Assembly (NCBI GenBank): GCA_023406985.1
Contig: JAEXTK010000005.1
Location: forward strand, 1-15,887
DNA length: 15,887 nucleotides
From: Spirochaetota bacterium
GTDB taxonomy: Bacteria; Spirochaetota; Spirochaetia; Treponematales; Breznakiellaceae
Direction: 5' to 3'
Shown: positions 1 through 6,582 of the stretch, piece after piece
Layout of the letters: every line of letters starts with the position of its first letter
Numbering within the stretch: position 1 is the first letter of the stretch
The notes under the pieces: generated by a model
What the model saw: the letters and a program-made list of their open reading frames with translations, nothing else
What the model was told of the DNA's origin: nothing
The model's database searches: none
Position numbers and translations under genes: made by a program

Positions 1-37
1 ATGGATGCCGCGGCTCCCCCTCGCTACAGCCTCCTCG

Positions 38-73
38 CGAACAAAAGGACGCCTTGCGGCGTCCTTTTGTTCG
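38..73. terminator. Perfect 16-bp stem, bidirectional intrinsic terminator
   Basis: Bases 38-53 are an exact reverse complement of 58-73, with a TTGC loop. The inner stem is GC-rich (GGACGCC/GGCGTCC) and is flanked within the stem by AAAA and TTTT, so each strand reads a GC hairpin followed by TTTTGTT. This is the usual form of a bidirectional rho-independent terminator. It lies about 110 bases past the stop of the zinc-ribbon membrane gene and would end the minus-strand group that begins with the lipoprotein. It would equally stop transcripts entering from the left. Confidence 0.85.
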
Positions 74-140
74 TTGCGGGGGCTTCCGCTACCCCCACTG
101 CTGGTACTGGGGCTACTTTCACCGCCCCTGCGGGCCCTAT
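74..140. other. Structured noncoding stretch with alternative stem-loops
   Basis: Next to the terminator, GGGGG (78-82) can pair with CCCCC (92-96) around a nine-base loop, and GGGGC (109-113) with GCCCC (124-128) around a ten-base loop. CCCCA (93-97) can instead pair with TGGGG (108-112), so the two arrangements compete. I see no convincing reading frame here. It may be part of the 3' region of the minus-strand transcript or a dispersed intergenic repeat; only one copy lies in this window. The remaining bases, 1-37 and 141-185, show nothing I can name. Confidence 0.4.
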
Positions 141-185
141 CCGACGATCACTGCGCGCGTCACGCTTTTACGGCCGAGGCTGCGG

Positions 186-782
186 TCAGGTGTATTCGCG
201 GCGGCAGTGGAAGCAGTACCTATCGGTAATCAGGGAATGGGAACCGCAGTCGGGGCAGGTCTTGCCGGCGGTGGCGCCGCAGGAAGGACAGTAGAGGCTC
301 CCCGGGGCGAGCTTCTCGCCGCAGGAACGGCAGAGGCCCTTGCGGAGGCGGGCTCTCGCGACCCGCTCGGGGGTATAGAATTTCTGCTGGGTAACGAAGA
401 TGCAAAAGATGAAGACCGCGGCGCCGATGACGCCCGCGAAAACCTCCGGCAGGCAATCGAAGACGAAGAAAGCGATGGTGGAGATGAGTAGGATGGTCCC
501 GAACCAGAGGAAGGAGATATTCAGGGTCTTGAGGAAGCGGTTCGTGGCAAGGCTGTTCCTGACGGCCCAGAAGAGAGAGGCCGCGGCGATTAGGCCGGCG
601 GTACCGTACAGGATGAGGCGCCGGTACACGAACTCGTTTTGCCTCACCCAGTCAGCGAACCACACGTCAGCCATCAGGTGGTTGAACTCCCAGGTGGAAA
701 AGAGCAGGCAGCCGATGAAACCGAAGGAGCAGATCCGCTCCAAGACGTTGTGGTGTCCTTCTTCGTTGACTTCGCTTTCCAT
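186..782 (-). CDS. Four-helix membrane protein with C-terminal double zinc ribbon
   Basis: The product is 198 residues. I place the start at the ATG at 782 because GGGAGG stands just upstream at good spacing; a 40-residue longer reading has no such site and would run into the preceding gene. Hydrophobic segments lie at about 18-34, 54-74, 87-108 and 111-130. A basic linker and a cytosol-type tail with four CxxC pairs follow: C151/C154, C165/C168, C176/C179 and C190/C193. These are two tandem zinc ribbons of the kind found in many small bacterial membrane proteins. Zinc binding is a safe inference; the biological role is unknown. It is the last gene of the group starting at the lipoprotein, 77 bases after the HEAT-like gene. 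A TATACT box at about 800 might give it its own promoter. Confidence 0.8.
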   Translation of the reverse strand: MESEVNEEGHHNVLERICSFGFIGCLLFSTWEFNHLMADVWFADWVRQNEFVYRRLILYGTAGLIAAASLFWAVRNSLATNRFLKTLNISFLWFGTILLISTIAFFVFDCLPEVFAGVIGAAVFIFCIFVTQQKFYTPERVARARLRKGLCRSCGEKLAPGSLYCPSCGATAGKTCPDCGSHSLITDRYCFHCRREYT

Positions 783-859
783 GGGGCCTCCCGCCGGGAA
801 GTATAGCGCGGAACCCGAGGCGCGCCCCGCCGCGGCCCGCTCCCGCGGGGAGACGGCGA

Positions 860-1564
860 TCAGCGCCCCGGAGGGAAGGACGCCTTCACCGACTCCACCC
901 ACGCTTCGTCCATTTTCCGCAGCCGGTTCTTCTTGAGGTTCTCCCGGACTATCCAGCGGACGTGCGCGTTCGCGGTCGCGCGGTAGGACTCGAGGAGGCG
1001 CTTGCCCTCCACCGGCTGCGCGGCGATCGCGACGCTCAAGCCGTAGCCGAGGGCTTGGCGGAGGACCTTTTCGGGCTCGGCGAGCTGGTCAGCGGCCGCG
1101 AAGCCGTCGGTCAGCTCGCGGAGGATCTCCAGGACGGCGCGGTTCGTATCCGGGCTCTTGAGCAGCTTGGGCTCGCAGAGGGCGGCGACGACGGCCCGGC
1201 GTTCCAGGGCTCCCCCCTCGACCCAGGGCCGGAGGCCCTCCACGACTTCCCCGACGCGGCCCTCGGCGATCTCCTGGAGCGCTATGGCCACGGCTTCCCG
1301 GATCCGCCAGCTCGCGTGGGACGCGTAGGGGCGGAGGAACGCCAAGGTTCCCTCGAGGTCGCCGCGGTGTAGCGCCGCATGACCCACTATCCCGCACATC
1401 CCGGCGAATTCCTCCGGGCCGTTCGCCGTATCCTCCCGGATGAGGGCGAGGCAGGCGCGGACCACCGCGTCATCGGGCGCCGCCGCAAACGCGTGCAGGA
1501 GCTCCAAGTTTCCGCGCGGGCCGGGGAGTCCGGAGTTGGCCAGCAGGTAGTCCAGGGTGAACAT
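860..1564 (-). CDS. HEAT-like repeat protein, unknown function
   Basis: The product is 234 residues, soluble and strongly alpha-helical. Its Leu/Ala-rich helix pairs with conserved Arg and Asp at turns (for example around residues 85-110, WRIREAVAIALQEIAEG, and near the C-terminus, HVRWIVRENLKKNRL) are what HEAT-like or DNA-alkylation-repair-like alpha solenoids look like. Such folds are usually protein-binding scaffolds. I see none of the nucleic-acid-binding residues that would argue for an AlkC/AlkD enzyme, so I leave it as a repeat protein. The ATG start is preceded by GGAGGA about nine bases upstream. It follows the lipoprotein gene by 66 bases and precedes the zinc-ribbon membrane gene on the same strand. 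Confidence 0.75.
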   Translation of the reverse strand: MFTLDYLLANSGLPGPRGNLELLHAFAAAPDDAVVRACLALIREDTANGPEEFAGMCGIVGHAALHRGDLEGTLAFLRPYASHASWRIREAVAIALQEIAEGRVGEVVEGLRPWVEGGALERRAVVAALCEPKLLKSPDTNRAVLEILRELTDGFAAADQLAEPEKVLRQALGYGLSVAIAAQPVEGKRLLESYRATANAHVRWIVRENLKKNRLRKMDEAWVESVKASFPPGR

Positions 1565-1630
1565 CGCGAGCGCTCCTCCGACCGCGTCCGGTCCGTTAAC
1601 GTAGTACGCGTTCGCGCTACCGCGACCGCT

Positions 1631-2140
1631 TCATTCGGCGAGGGATTCTATCTTGGCTATGGCCGCGCCGAGGTCGTAGGTCGTACCGTTGACGGTGATA
1701 TCGCCGCTGCCGCCCGTGGCTGCCCCGGTCATCGCGTCCACGGAGATCACGGCGCCGTCGCAAGATATCTCGTACATGACCCCCTCGAACGGGCCCCCCG
1801 AAAGGCTGCCCGCCATGGAAAAGCGCAGTATCCCTCCCGAATACGACAACGCCGCGAGGGCTATGCTGCCGCTGACGGTAGCGCCGGGCTGCGGGCTAAA
1901 GGCGCTCGCGGTGACGGTGTACGTGTGGCCCACCATGTCGGCCGGGGCGGGAGGATCCGGGGTGACGGTGATGCCGGGCTCCGGTTCCTCGCTCATGGCC
2001 TGGAAGACCGTGCCGAAGATCCCCTCCAGGACCTCCGCCTCGGCGTCGCTCGGTTCCTTGTCCTCTTCCTCCTGCGCGCAACTCGTGAAGGAGAAGCCCA
2101 GCAGAAGAACAGCGAGGATGTAAACCGCAATTTTCTCCAT
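1631..2140 (-). CDS. Small secreted lipoprotein, unknown function
   Basis: The product is 169 residues. The ATG at 2140 is preceded by GGAGG; an in-frame upstream ATG at 2203 lies in the AT-rich promoter stretch and is unlikely. Residues 1-20 are a signal peptide with a long hydrophobic core, and F-T-S-C21 is a relaxed lipobox, so the mature protein should start with a lipidated cysteine. An acidic stretch follows (about 24-45, rich in Glu and Asp), then a Pro-rich linker. The C-terminal half is rich in Gly, Ser, Thr and alternating hydrophobics, as in beta-sandwich or beta-barrel-type domains. I recognise no family. It is the first gene of a minus-strand group and appears to have its own promoter. 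Confidence 0.8.
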   Translation of the reverse strand: MEKIAVYILAVLLLGFSFTSCAQEEEDKEPSDAEAEVLEGIFGTVFQAMSEEPEPGITVTPDPPAPADMVGHTYTVTASAFSPQPGATVSGSIALAALSYSGGILRFSMAGSLSGGPFEGVMYEISCDGAVISVDAMTGAATGGSGDITVNGTTYDLGAAIAKIESLAE

Positions 2141-2162
2141 CTCAGCCTCCTTTCGAAAAAAG

Positions 2163-2174
2163 TATATCGATATA
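2163..2174. promoter_or_regulatory. Palindrome TATATCGATATA at lipoprotein promoter
   Basis: A 12-base perfect palindrome lies directly downstream of the proposed -10 box and would cover the transcription start. That position suits a repressor site, but an AT-rich palindrome of this size in a promoter can also be coincidental. No regulator gene is adjacent. Confidence 0.3.
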
Positions 2175-2203
2175 ATTTTGGTATAAAGACGAACGTTTTT
2201 CAA
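2175..2203 (-). promoter_or_regulatory. Sigma70-like promoter of the lipoprotein gene
   Basis: On the minus strand TTGAAA (2198-2203) is separated by 17 bases from CAAAAT (2175-2180), inside a markedly AT-rich island between two GC-rich genes. Initiation would fall near 2168, leaving a short leader that includes the GGAGG before the start at 2140. A second candidate -10, TATACT at 2161-2166, has no good -35. Assignment is by eye only. Confidence 0.45.
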
Positions 2204-2204
2204 A

Positions 2205-2219
2205 CCGGCGAAGCGCCGG
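2205..2219 (-). terminator. Short hairpin terminator after the J-domain gene
   Basis: CCGGCG (2205-2210) pairs with CGCCGG (2214-2219) around a three-base loop. Read on the minus strand it is followed by TTTG and then an A-rich run. It lies 35 bases after the stop of the J-domain gene and just before the lipoprotein promoter, so it probably separates the two transcription units. The T tract is short, so it may be a weak or rho-assisted stop. Confidence 0.5.
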
Positions 2220-2253
2220 CTCCTCGGCTATCGGTAGAAACAGAGGCCTTCCT

Positions 2254-2937
2254 TCATTTCCGCCATTTTTCCTCGGTCTCGGCGTCGAGCTTCTTGCGCG
2301 CCTCCAGCTCGGCGGCGCGTTCCCGCTCGTAGCGCCAGATCCGCCCGCGGTCGTTGGCGTTCCACGACGAAAAAGATTCGATGATGTGGCGGTACCGTTT
2401 GGTGCGATCCTCGATGACCTTGGTCTTGACCGCCGCGTCGTAGGCCCACACCGAGTCGGGATACTCGTGGACCACGATGCTGAAATAGTAGTATGCCCGC
2501 GGGAAGAGCTTCACGAGGTCCATGACCTTCTGTCGGATAAGCTCCTGGTCCTCGTCCTTGCCGGCGATCTTGGTGTTGAGCATCCGCTGCGTCTCGTTCC
2601 AGCTCGAGGGATGGATCATCATGAAGTATTTCATCCCCGTTCGATAGAAAACGTACGCCGGATCGGCGTGGACCGCGAGGCCCTCCTGATCAGCCGCCGC
2701 CTGCGGCGCCGACGGCGCCTCCGCCGTCCGAGGGACCTCGATTTCTTCGGATCGAGCGGAGCCGAGCAAGCGCTTGTAGGCCATGCTCACGGCGATGAAC
2801 TGGAGGTGGCGCTGGAACGGGTCCCCGCTCCCTGAGAGGTCGGGGTGGAGTTCCTTCATCTTCTTCCGGTACGCGCTCTTGATGGCCGCGCGGTCCTCCG
2901 TCGCCTCGATCCCCAGGACCCGGAAATCGCTGATCAT
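2254..2937 (-). CDS. J-domain (DnaJ-like) protein with charged C-terminus
   Basis: The product is 227 residues. Residues 1-60 are a J domain: helix II (AAIKSAYRKKMKELHPDL) ends in the invariant HPD motif at 31-33, with the usual helix III after it. This motif stimulates the ATPase of a DnaK/Hsp70 partner. The Gly/Phe-rich and zinc-finger regions of true DnaJ are absent, so this is a class III J protein whose own C-terminal part (about 90-200, aromatic-rich) presumably chooses the client. The last 25 residues are a Glu/Arg/Lys-rich helix, possibly coiled coil. The ATG lies nine bases after the stop of the GNAT/YoaP gene; its ribosome site is weak, which suggests coupling. The client is unknown. 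Confidence 0.85.
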   Translation of the reverse strand: MISDFRVLGIEATEDRAAIKSAYRKKMKELHPDLSGSGDPFQRHLQFIAVSMAYKRLLGSARSEEIEVPRTAEAPSAPQAAADQEGLAVHADPAYVFYRTGMKYFMMIHPSSWNETQRMLNTKIAGKDEDQELIRQKVMDLVKLFPRAYYYFSIVVHEYPDSVWAYDAAVKTKVIEDRTKRYRHIIESFSSWNANDRGRIWRYERERAAELEARKKLDAETEEKWRK

Positions 2938-2946
2938 CGGTGCCGG

Positions 2947-3738
2947 CTATCGGGCGGCCCGGCGCTTGACGGCCGCGACGAGGCGCTTGTTGAACCAGGC
3001 GTAGCTCGGCGGCGGGCCGAAGCCGAGTTCCTTGCCGTCCAGGTAGATGGCGTCCGAGATGCCCCATTCGTTCCGGTTCGTCCTGTCTTCGGTATCGATC
3101 TCCATCAAGTTCACGTTGCCGGCGTGGGCAGCCGCGGCCCGCTTCATCCGTTCCACCGCGAGATTGCGGGCCGGACACCAACCATCGCGGAAGCAGGTCA
3201 CGGTCACCGCGTCTTCCCGCGGCTCGGGTCGCTTTTTCGCCCTGAGGAGGGCGGGCGCGGCCGCGTCCTGCGTGAAGGGCTTCCACACCAGCTCGACCAT
3301 GCCCTCCTTATCCGCCCTGCGGTACCCGTGTTTCTTGAACCAGCGGGAGCGCATGAAGAACGGGAGGGTGATGCCCCAGGCCGCGAGCCCCTTGGCGCCC
3401 CGCGCCTTCGCGTCGGCCTCCGCGGCTTCCAGGAGGGCCGTGCCGATGCCCCGCTTCCGGTGGTCGCCGACGCCCTGCTTGTACGCGTGGACCCAGATGC
3501 AATACACGTAGTACAGGTCCCGGCCGACGGCGGGCGCGGCCTCGATGGGGGCGTACTGGATCATGCCGACGATCCTCTCCGCTTCGTCCCGCGCGAGCTT
3601 GACGCGGAGTCCTTCGCCCTTCTTCCGCGCGAGCCAGCGCCGCTTGTAGTCCCCCGCCTCCCGCATCTCCTCGGACCAATCTTCGAGGCAGTTGCAGTAG
3701 GTGCCTTCGTATTCGTCAGAAAGATCGATGATATCCAC
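2947..3738 (-). CDS. GNAT acetyltransferase with YoaP-like C-terminal domain
   Basis: The product is 263 residues. It starts at GTG (3736-3738), chosen because GGGAGG stands seven bases upstream and no ATG is suitably placed. Residues about 1-155 are a GNAT acetyl-CoA transferase domain; the acetyl-CoA loop is RKRGIGTALLEAAE near 94-107, and a WFKKHGY motif near 133-139 is typical of the family's last strand. Residues about 175-262 look like a thioredoxin-fold tail (VTVTCFRDGWCPARN with C182 and C188, then a strand ending IYLDG near 231-235). This order matches YoaP-type proteins. The acceptor substrate is not known. It heads a two-gene operon with the J-domain gene. YoaP kinship is from memory of the motif pattern, not a search. 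Confidence 0.8.
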   Translation of the reverse strand: MDIIDLSDEYEGTYCNCLEDWSEEMREAGDYKRRWLARKKGEGLRVKLARDEAERIVGMIQYAPIEAAPAVGRDLYYVYCIWVHAYKQGVGDHRKRGIGTALLEAAEADAKARGAKGLAAWGITLPFFMRSRWFKKHGYRRADKEGMVELVWKPFTQDAAAPALLRAKKRPEPREDAVTVTCFRDGWCPARNLAVERMKRAAAAHAGNVNLMEIDTEDRTNRNEWGISDAIYLDGKELGFGPPPSYAWFNKRLVAAVKRRAAR

Positions 3739-3761
3739 GGCGGACCTCCCGACGTACGGTA

Positions 3762-3790
3762 AGCCTAGACCCGGAATCGCCGCGATGCAA
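3762..3790 (-). promoter_or_regulatory. Possible promoter of the GNAT/YoaP gene
   Basis: On the minus strand TTGCAT (3785-3790) and TAGGCT (3762-3767) are separated by 17 bases, about 25 bases upstream of the GTG start. The -10 matches only at its outer positions, so confidence is low. The rest of the 156-base divergent gap (3739-3894) holds the promoter and operator of the transporter operon. Confidence 0.3.
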
Positions 3791-3824
3791 GCGAGGAAGC
3801 CGGCCGCGGATTTTTCCGGATCGC

Positions 3825-3851
3825 TTGACTTTTTTTTGCAACGTATATACT
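3825..3851 (+). promoter_or_regulatory. Promoter of the Liv-type transporter operon
   Basis: TTGACT (3825-3830) and TATACT (3846-3851) lie in the only AT-rich part of this divergent gap. They resemble sigma70 boxes, but the spacer is 15 bases, shorter than the usual 16-18. A promoter with a short spacer often needs an activator or DNA distortion, which would fit regulated expression. The start would fall near 3858. Confidence 0.5.
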
Positions 3852-3864
3852 ACTATTTCAATAA

Positions 3865-3879
3865 TAATGGTATCCATTA
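3865..3879. promoter_or_regulatory. Inverted repeat TAATGG-N3-CCATTA, candidate operator
   Basis: Six-base arms, exact, flank TAT just downstream of the proposed -10 box and five bases before the AGGAG ribosome site. Placement over the early transcribed region suits repression by a dimeric regulator. The same bases could form a small hairpin in the mRNA leader. No regulator gene lies in this operon. Confidence 0.45.
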
Positions 3880-3894
3880 GACAAGGAGCGCCGG

Positions 3895-5736
3895 GTGGAA
3901 GACCTATCGATCTGGATTTCCGTAGGCTTCGAGGTTCTCGTGAACGCGTTGACCCTCGGCAATATCTACGCCCTGATCGCGGCGGGCGTGGCCCTCGTGT
4001 TCGGCGTGGCCCTGCTCATCAACTTCGCCCACGGATCCGTCTACATGATGGGAGCCTACGCGGGCTGGTTCCTCGTGAAGGTCGGCCTGCCGCTCTCCGC
4101 GGCCCTTCCCGCGGCGATGGTCTTCTCCGCCCTCCTCGGTATCCTCATAGAGCGGGTCGCCGTCCGGCCCTTCGAAAAGTCGGCCCGCATCGCGCCCCTC
4201 CTCGCGACGGTCGGCGTCTCCCTGATCCTGGACCAGGTCGCCCAACTCGCCTACGGTCCGTTCACCCAAGCCTTCGCCCACCCGATCCAGGACGTATGGT
4301 TCACCTGGTCCGTCGTCTCCGTCGGCGCCCTCGACCTCGTCATCGGCGCGGTCTCGCTCGTCTCGGGGGCGATCCTCTTCCTCTTCCTCAAACGCTCCAA
4401 GCTCGGGCGGGCCATCCGGGCGACGGCCCAGGACGCCGACGCGGCCCGCCAAGTCGGCGTCGACGTGGAGGAGGTGAACCGGATCGCCTTCGCCGTCGCG
4501 GGAGCCCTCGCGGGCCTCGGCGGCGTCCTCGTGGGCCTCTATTATAACGCGGTCTATCCGGCCATGGGAACGCTCGCGGGACTGAAAGGCTTCACGGCCG
4601 CCGTGCTCGGCGGCGTGGGCAGCATCCCCGGAGCCATCGCCGGCGGCTACCTCCTGGGACTCATCGAGAGCCTCGGCGTCACCTTTTTCGGCGGCAACTA
4701 CCGCAACCTCTTCTCCTTCGCCATCCTCGTGCTCGTGCTGCTCTTCAAGCCGAACGGCATCTTCCGCCGCGGCTCAACCCTTCCCAAGGAACCCATGACG
4801 GGCACCTTCATCCCGCACGGCGCGGCCGTCGCCTTCCCGCGGTGGCTGCCGCCGGTTCTCCTGGCCGCTGCCGCCGCCCTCCCGCTCCTCGCCCCCGATC
4901 CCTATCTCCTCCAGGTGCTCGGCAACGCCTGGATACTCTCCATCGCGGTGGCGGGACTCACGATCGTGACGGGCAACATCGGGCAAAGCTCCCTCGGCAA
5001 CGCCTCGCTCATGGCGATCGGGGCCTACGCCTCGGCCCTCCTGACGATGGCGGCCGGCCTGCCGTTTTGGGCGGCCCTGCTCTTGGGAGCGCTCATCGCC
5101 GCCGTATTGGGCACCGCCCTCCTCTATCCGACCTTCAGGCTTTCAGGCCCCTACTTCGCGATCGCGACCATCGCCATCGCCGAGGTCGTCTCCCAGACCA
5201 TCCTCAATTGGGACGGCCTCACCCGCGGAGCCCTCGGCCTCAGCAACATCCCGCCGCCGTCCTTCGGCGGTTTCCAGGTGGTGACGCCGCGGAGCTCCTA
5301 CTACCTCTCCCTCGCCATCCTCACGGCGGTCATCTTCATCCTCCGCCGCATCCAGACCTCCTTCATCGGCCGCCGATTCCGCGCGATCCGGGACGACCAG
5401 ACGGCGGCGCGGTCCTTCGGCATACGGCCCGCGCGCTACAAGGCCGTCGCCTTCGCCCTCTCGGGTTTCGCCGCGGGCCTCGCGGGGGCGTTGACCGCCC
5501 ACCAGTATTCCTACGTCAACCACGAGACCTTCAACGCCGCTACGTCCACGCTCCTCTTGACCATGGTCATCGTCGGCGGCCTCGGCAACCTCTGGGGCGC
5601 GATCCTCGGTACGGTGCTGCTCACCGCGGGGGTGGAATCCCTCCGGGTGGTTTCGGAATATCGATGGATCCTCTACGGTCTGTCGTTGATCCTCGTCCTC
5701 CGGTTCAAACCCCGGGGAATACTCGGCACGGTCTAG
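3895..5736 (+). CDS. Fused LivH-LivM branched-chain-type ABC permease
   Basis: The product is 613 residues, twice the usual size of a HAAT-family permease. The start is GTG with AGGAG seven bases upstream. Residues 1-300 are LivH-like: NFAHGSVYMMGAY near 42-54, the GxVGSIPGA...GG loop near 240-255, and an ending FKPNGIF. Residues about 301-613 are LivM-like: GNIGQSSLGNASLMAIGAYAS near 359-379, RAIRDDQTAARSFGI near 500-514 (the ATPase-contact region), GGLGNLWGAILG, and an ending FKPRGILG. Each half carries many hydrophobic helices. The fused chain would provide the whole membrane channel of the importer, with LivG and LivF as ATPases and the protein at 8459 as the periplasmic receptor. The junction is Pro-rich and shows no stop or frameshift, so this is a real fusion. 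Substrate cannot be read from sequence. Confidence 0.93.
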   Translation: MEDLSIWISVGFEVLVNALTLGNIYALIAAGVALVFGVALLINFAHGSVYMMGAYAGWFLVKVGLPLSAALPAAMVFSALLGILIERVAVRPFEKSARIAPLLATVGVSLILDQVAQLAYGPFTQAFAHPIQDVWFTWSVVSVGALDLVIGAVSLVSGAILFLFLKRSKLGRAIRATAQDADAARQVGVDVEEVNRIAFAVAGALAGLGGVLVGLYYNAVYPAMGTLAGLKGFTAAVLGGVGSIPGAIAGGYLLGLIESLGVTFFGGNYRNLFSFAILVLVLLFKPNGIFRRGSTLPKEPMTGTFIPHGAAVAFPRWLPPVLLAAAAALPLLAPDPYLLQVLGNAWILSIAVAGLTIVTGNIGQSSLGNASLMAIGAYASALLTMAAGLPFWAALLLGALIAAVLGTALLYPTFRLSGPYFAIATIAIAEVVSQTILNWDGLTRGALGLSNIPPPSFGGFQVVTPRSSYYLSLAILTAVIFILRRIQTSFIGRRFRAIRDDQTAARSFGIRPARYKAVAFALSGFAAGLAGALTAHQYSYVNHETFNAATSTLLLTMVIVGGLGNLWGAILGTVLLTAGVESLRVVSEYRWILYGLSLILVLRFKPRGILGTV

Positions 5737-5748
5737 GGGGACTTCGTC

Positions 5749-6582
5749 ATGGCGTTCCTGGAAGCGAACGACCTCCATATCGCGTTCGGCGGCGTGCGCG
5801 CGGTGAACGGCGTATCGGTGAGCCTGGAAAAGGGCGAAGTCGTCGGCATCATCGGTCCCAACGGCGCCGGCAAGACGACGCTGTTCAACATCCTGAGCGG
5901 ACTCCTCTTCCCGGACCGGGGCAGCGTGGTCTTCAAGGGCGTCGACATCACCCGCCATTCGGCGGAAAGGCGGGCCGAGCTCGGCCTCATACGGACCTTC
6001 CAGCACGGCCGGGTCTGCGGCAACCTGAGCGTGGTGGAGAACGCCCTCATCGGGGCGGACCTCCGCGCCGGGTATCCGGCCACTCCCGCGGGGGCGCTCC
6101 GGGAATTCGCGGACGCCCTCTTCCAGGGGCGCCGCGTCCGGGACCGCGAGCGGCGCGAGCGGGAAAAGATCGAAGGGATACTGGCCTCCTTCGGCGAACG
6201 CCTCCTGCCGCGGAAGGACCAGGCGGCGTTCAGCCTTTCCTACGCGAACCGGAGGCGCACCGAGCTCGCCCGGGCCCTCGCGGCCGATCCCGACCTCCTG
6301 CTCCTCGACGAGCCGACCGCGGGCATGAACCAGTCGGAGACGCGGGAGATGACGGAACTCCTCGTGCGGCTCAAGGCGGAAGGCAGGACCATGATCATCA
6401 TCGAGCACAAGATGCAGCTCATCGACGCCGTGAGCGACCGGCTCGTGGTGATGGACGACGGGGCCAAGATCGCGGAGGGGAACCCGGCGACCGTGCGGAA
6501 GGACGCGCGCGTCGTGGAGGCCTACCTCGGAACCGCCGCGTCGGCCTTCCCCGCGGGGAACCTGGAGGCGGTGAACATATGA
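5749..6582 (+). CDS. livG: LivG-type ABC transporter ATP-binding protein
   Basis: The product is 277 residues. The ATG follows the permease stop by 12 bases with GGGGG upstream. Walker A is GPNGAGKT (36-43), the Q-loop glutamine is Q85 in IRTFQHGR, Walker B is LLLLDE (183-188), and the switch histidine is H220 in IIIEHKM. The signature reads LSYANRRRTELARALA from 163, the LSY-type signature of LivG, with Ala in place of the usual Gly. A LivG-type insert of basic residues (about 118-142) precedes it. It pairs with LivF to drive import through the fused permease. The stop codon overlaps the next start (ATGA), so LivG and LivF should be translated in step. Confidence 0.93.
   Translation: MAFLEANDLHIAFGGVRAVNGVSVSLEKGEVVGIIGPNGAGKTTLFNILSGLLFPDRGSVVFKGVDITRHSAERRAELGLIRTFQHGRVCGNLSVVENALIGADLRAGYPATPAGALREFADALFQGRRVRDRERREREKIEGILASFGERLLPRKDQAAFSLSYANRRRTELARALAADPDLLLLDEPTAGMNQSETREMTELLVRLKAEGRTMIIIEHKMQLIDAVSDRLVVMDDGAKIAEGNPATVRKDARVVEAYLGTAASAFPAGNLEAVNI

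Noticed and set aside
1..294. Plus-strand open frame starting at base 1
   Set aside because: It runs through the terminator hairpin and the antisense of the zinc-ribbon gene, with no family resemblance.
1379..2332. 317-codon plus-strand open frame
   Set aside because: Overlaps the lipoprotein and HEAT-like genes on the other strand, which have start signals and sensible proteins; this one is Arg/Gly-rich without motifs.
5143..6408. 421-codon open frame on the minus strand
   Set aside because: It is antisense to livHM and livG, has Arg/Glu/Asp-rich composition typical of high-GC shadows, and shows no motif.
4842..6578. Long open frame running in front of livF
   Set aside because: Its translation is Arg/Pro/Gly-rich and it lies out of frame over livM and livG, both with full family motifs. 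Only the part from 6579 is a gene.
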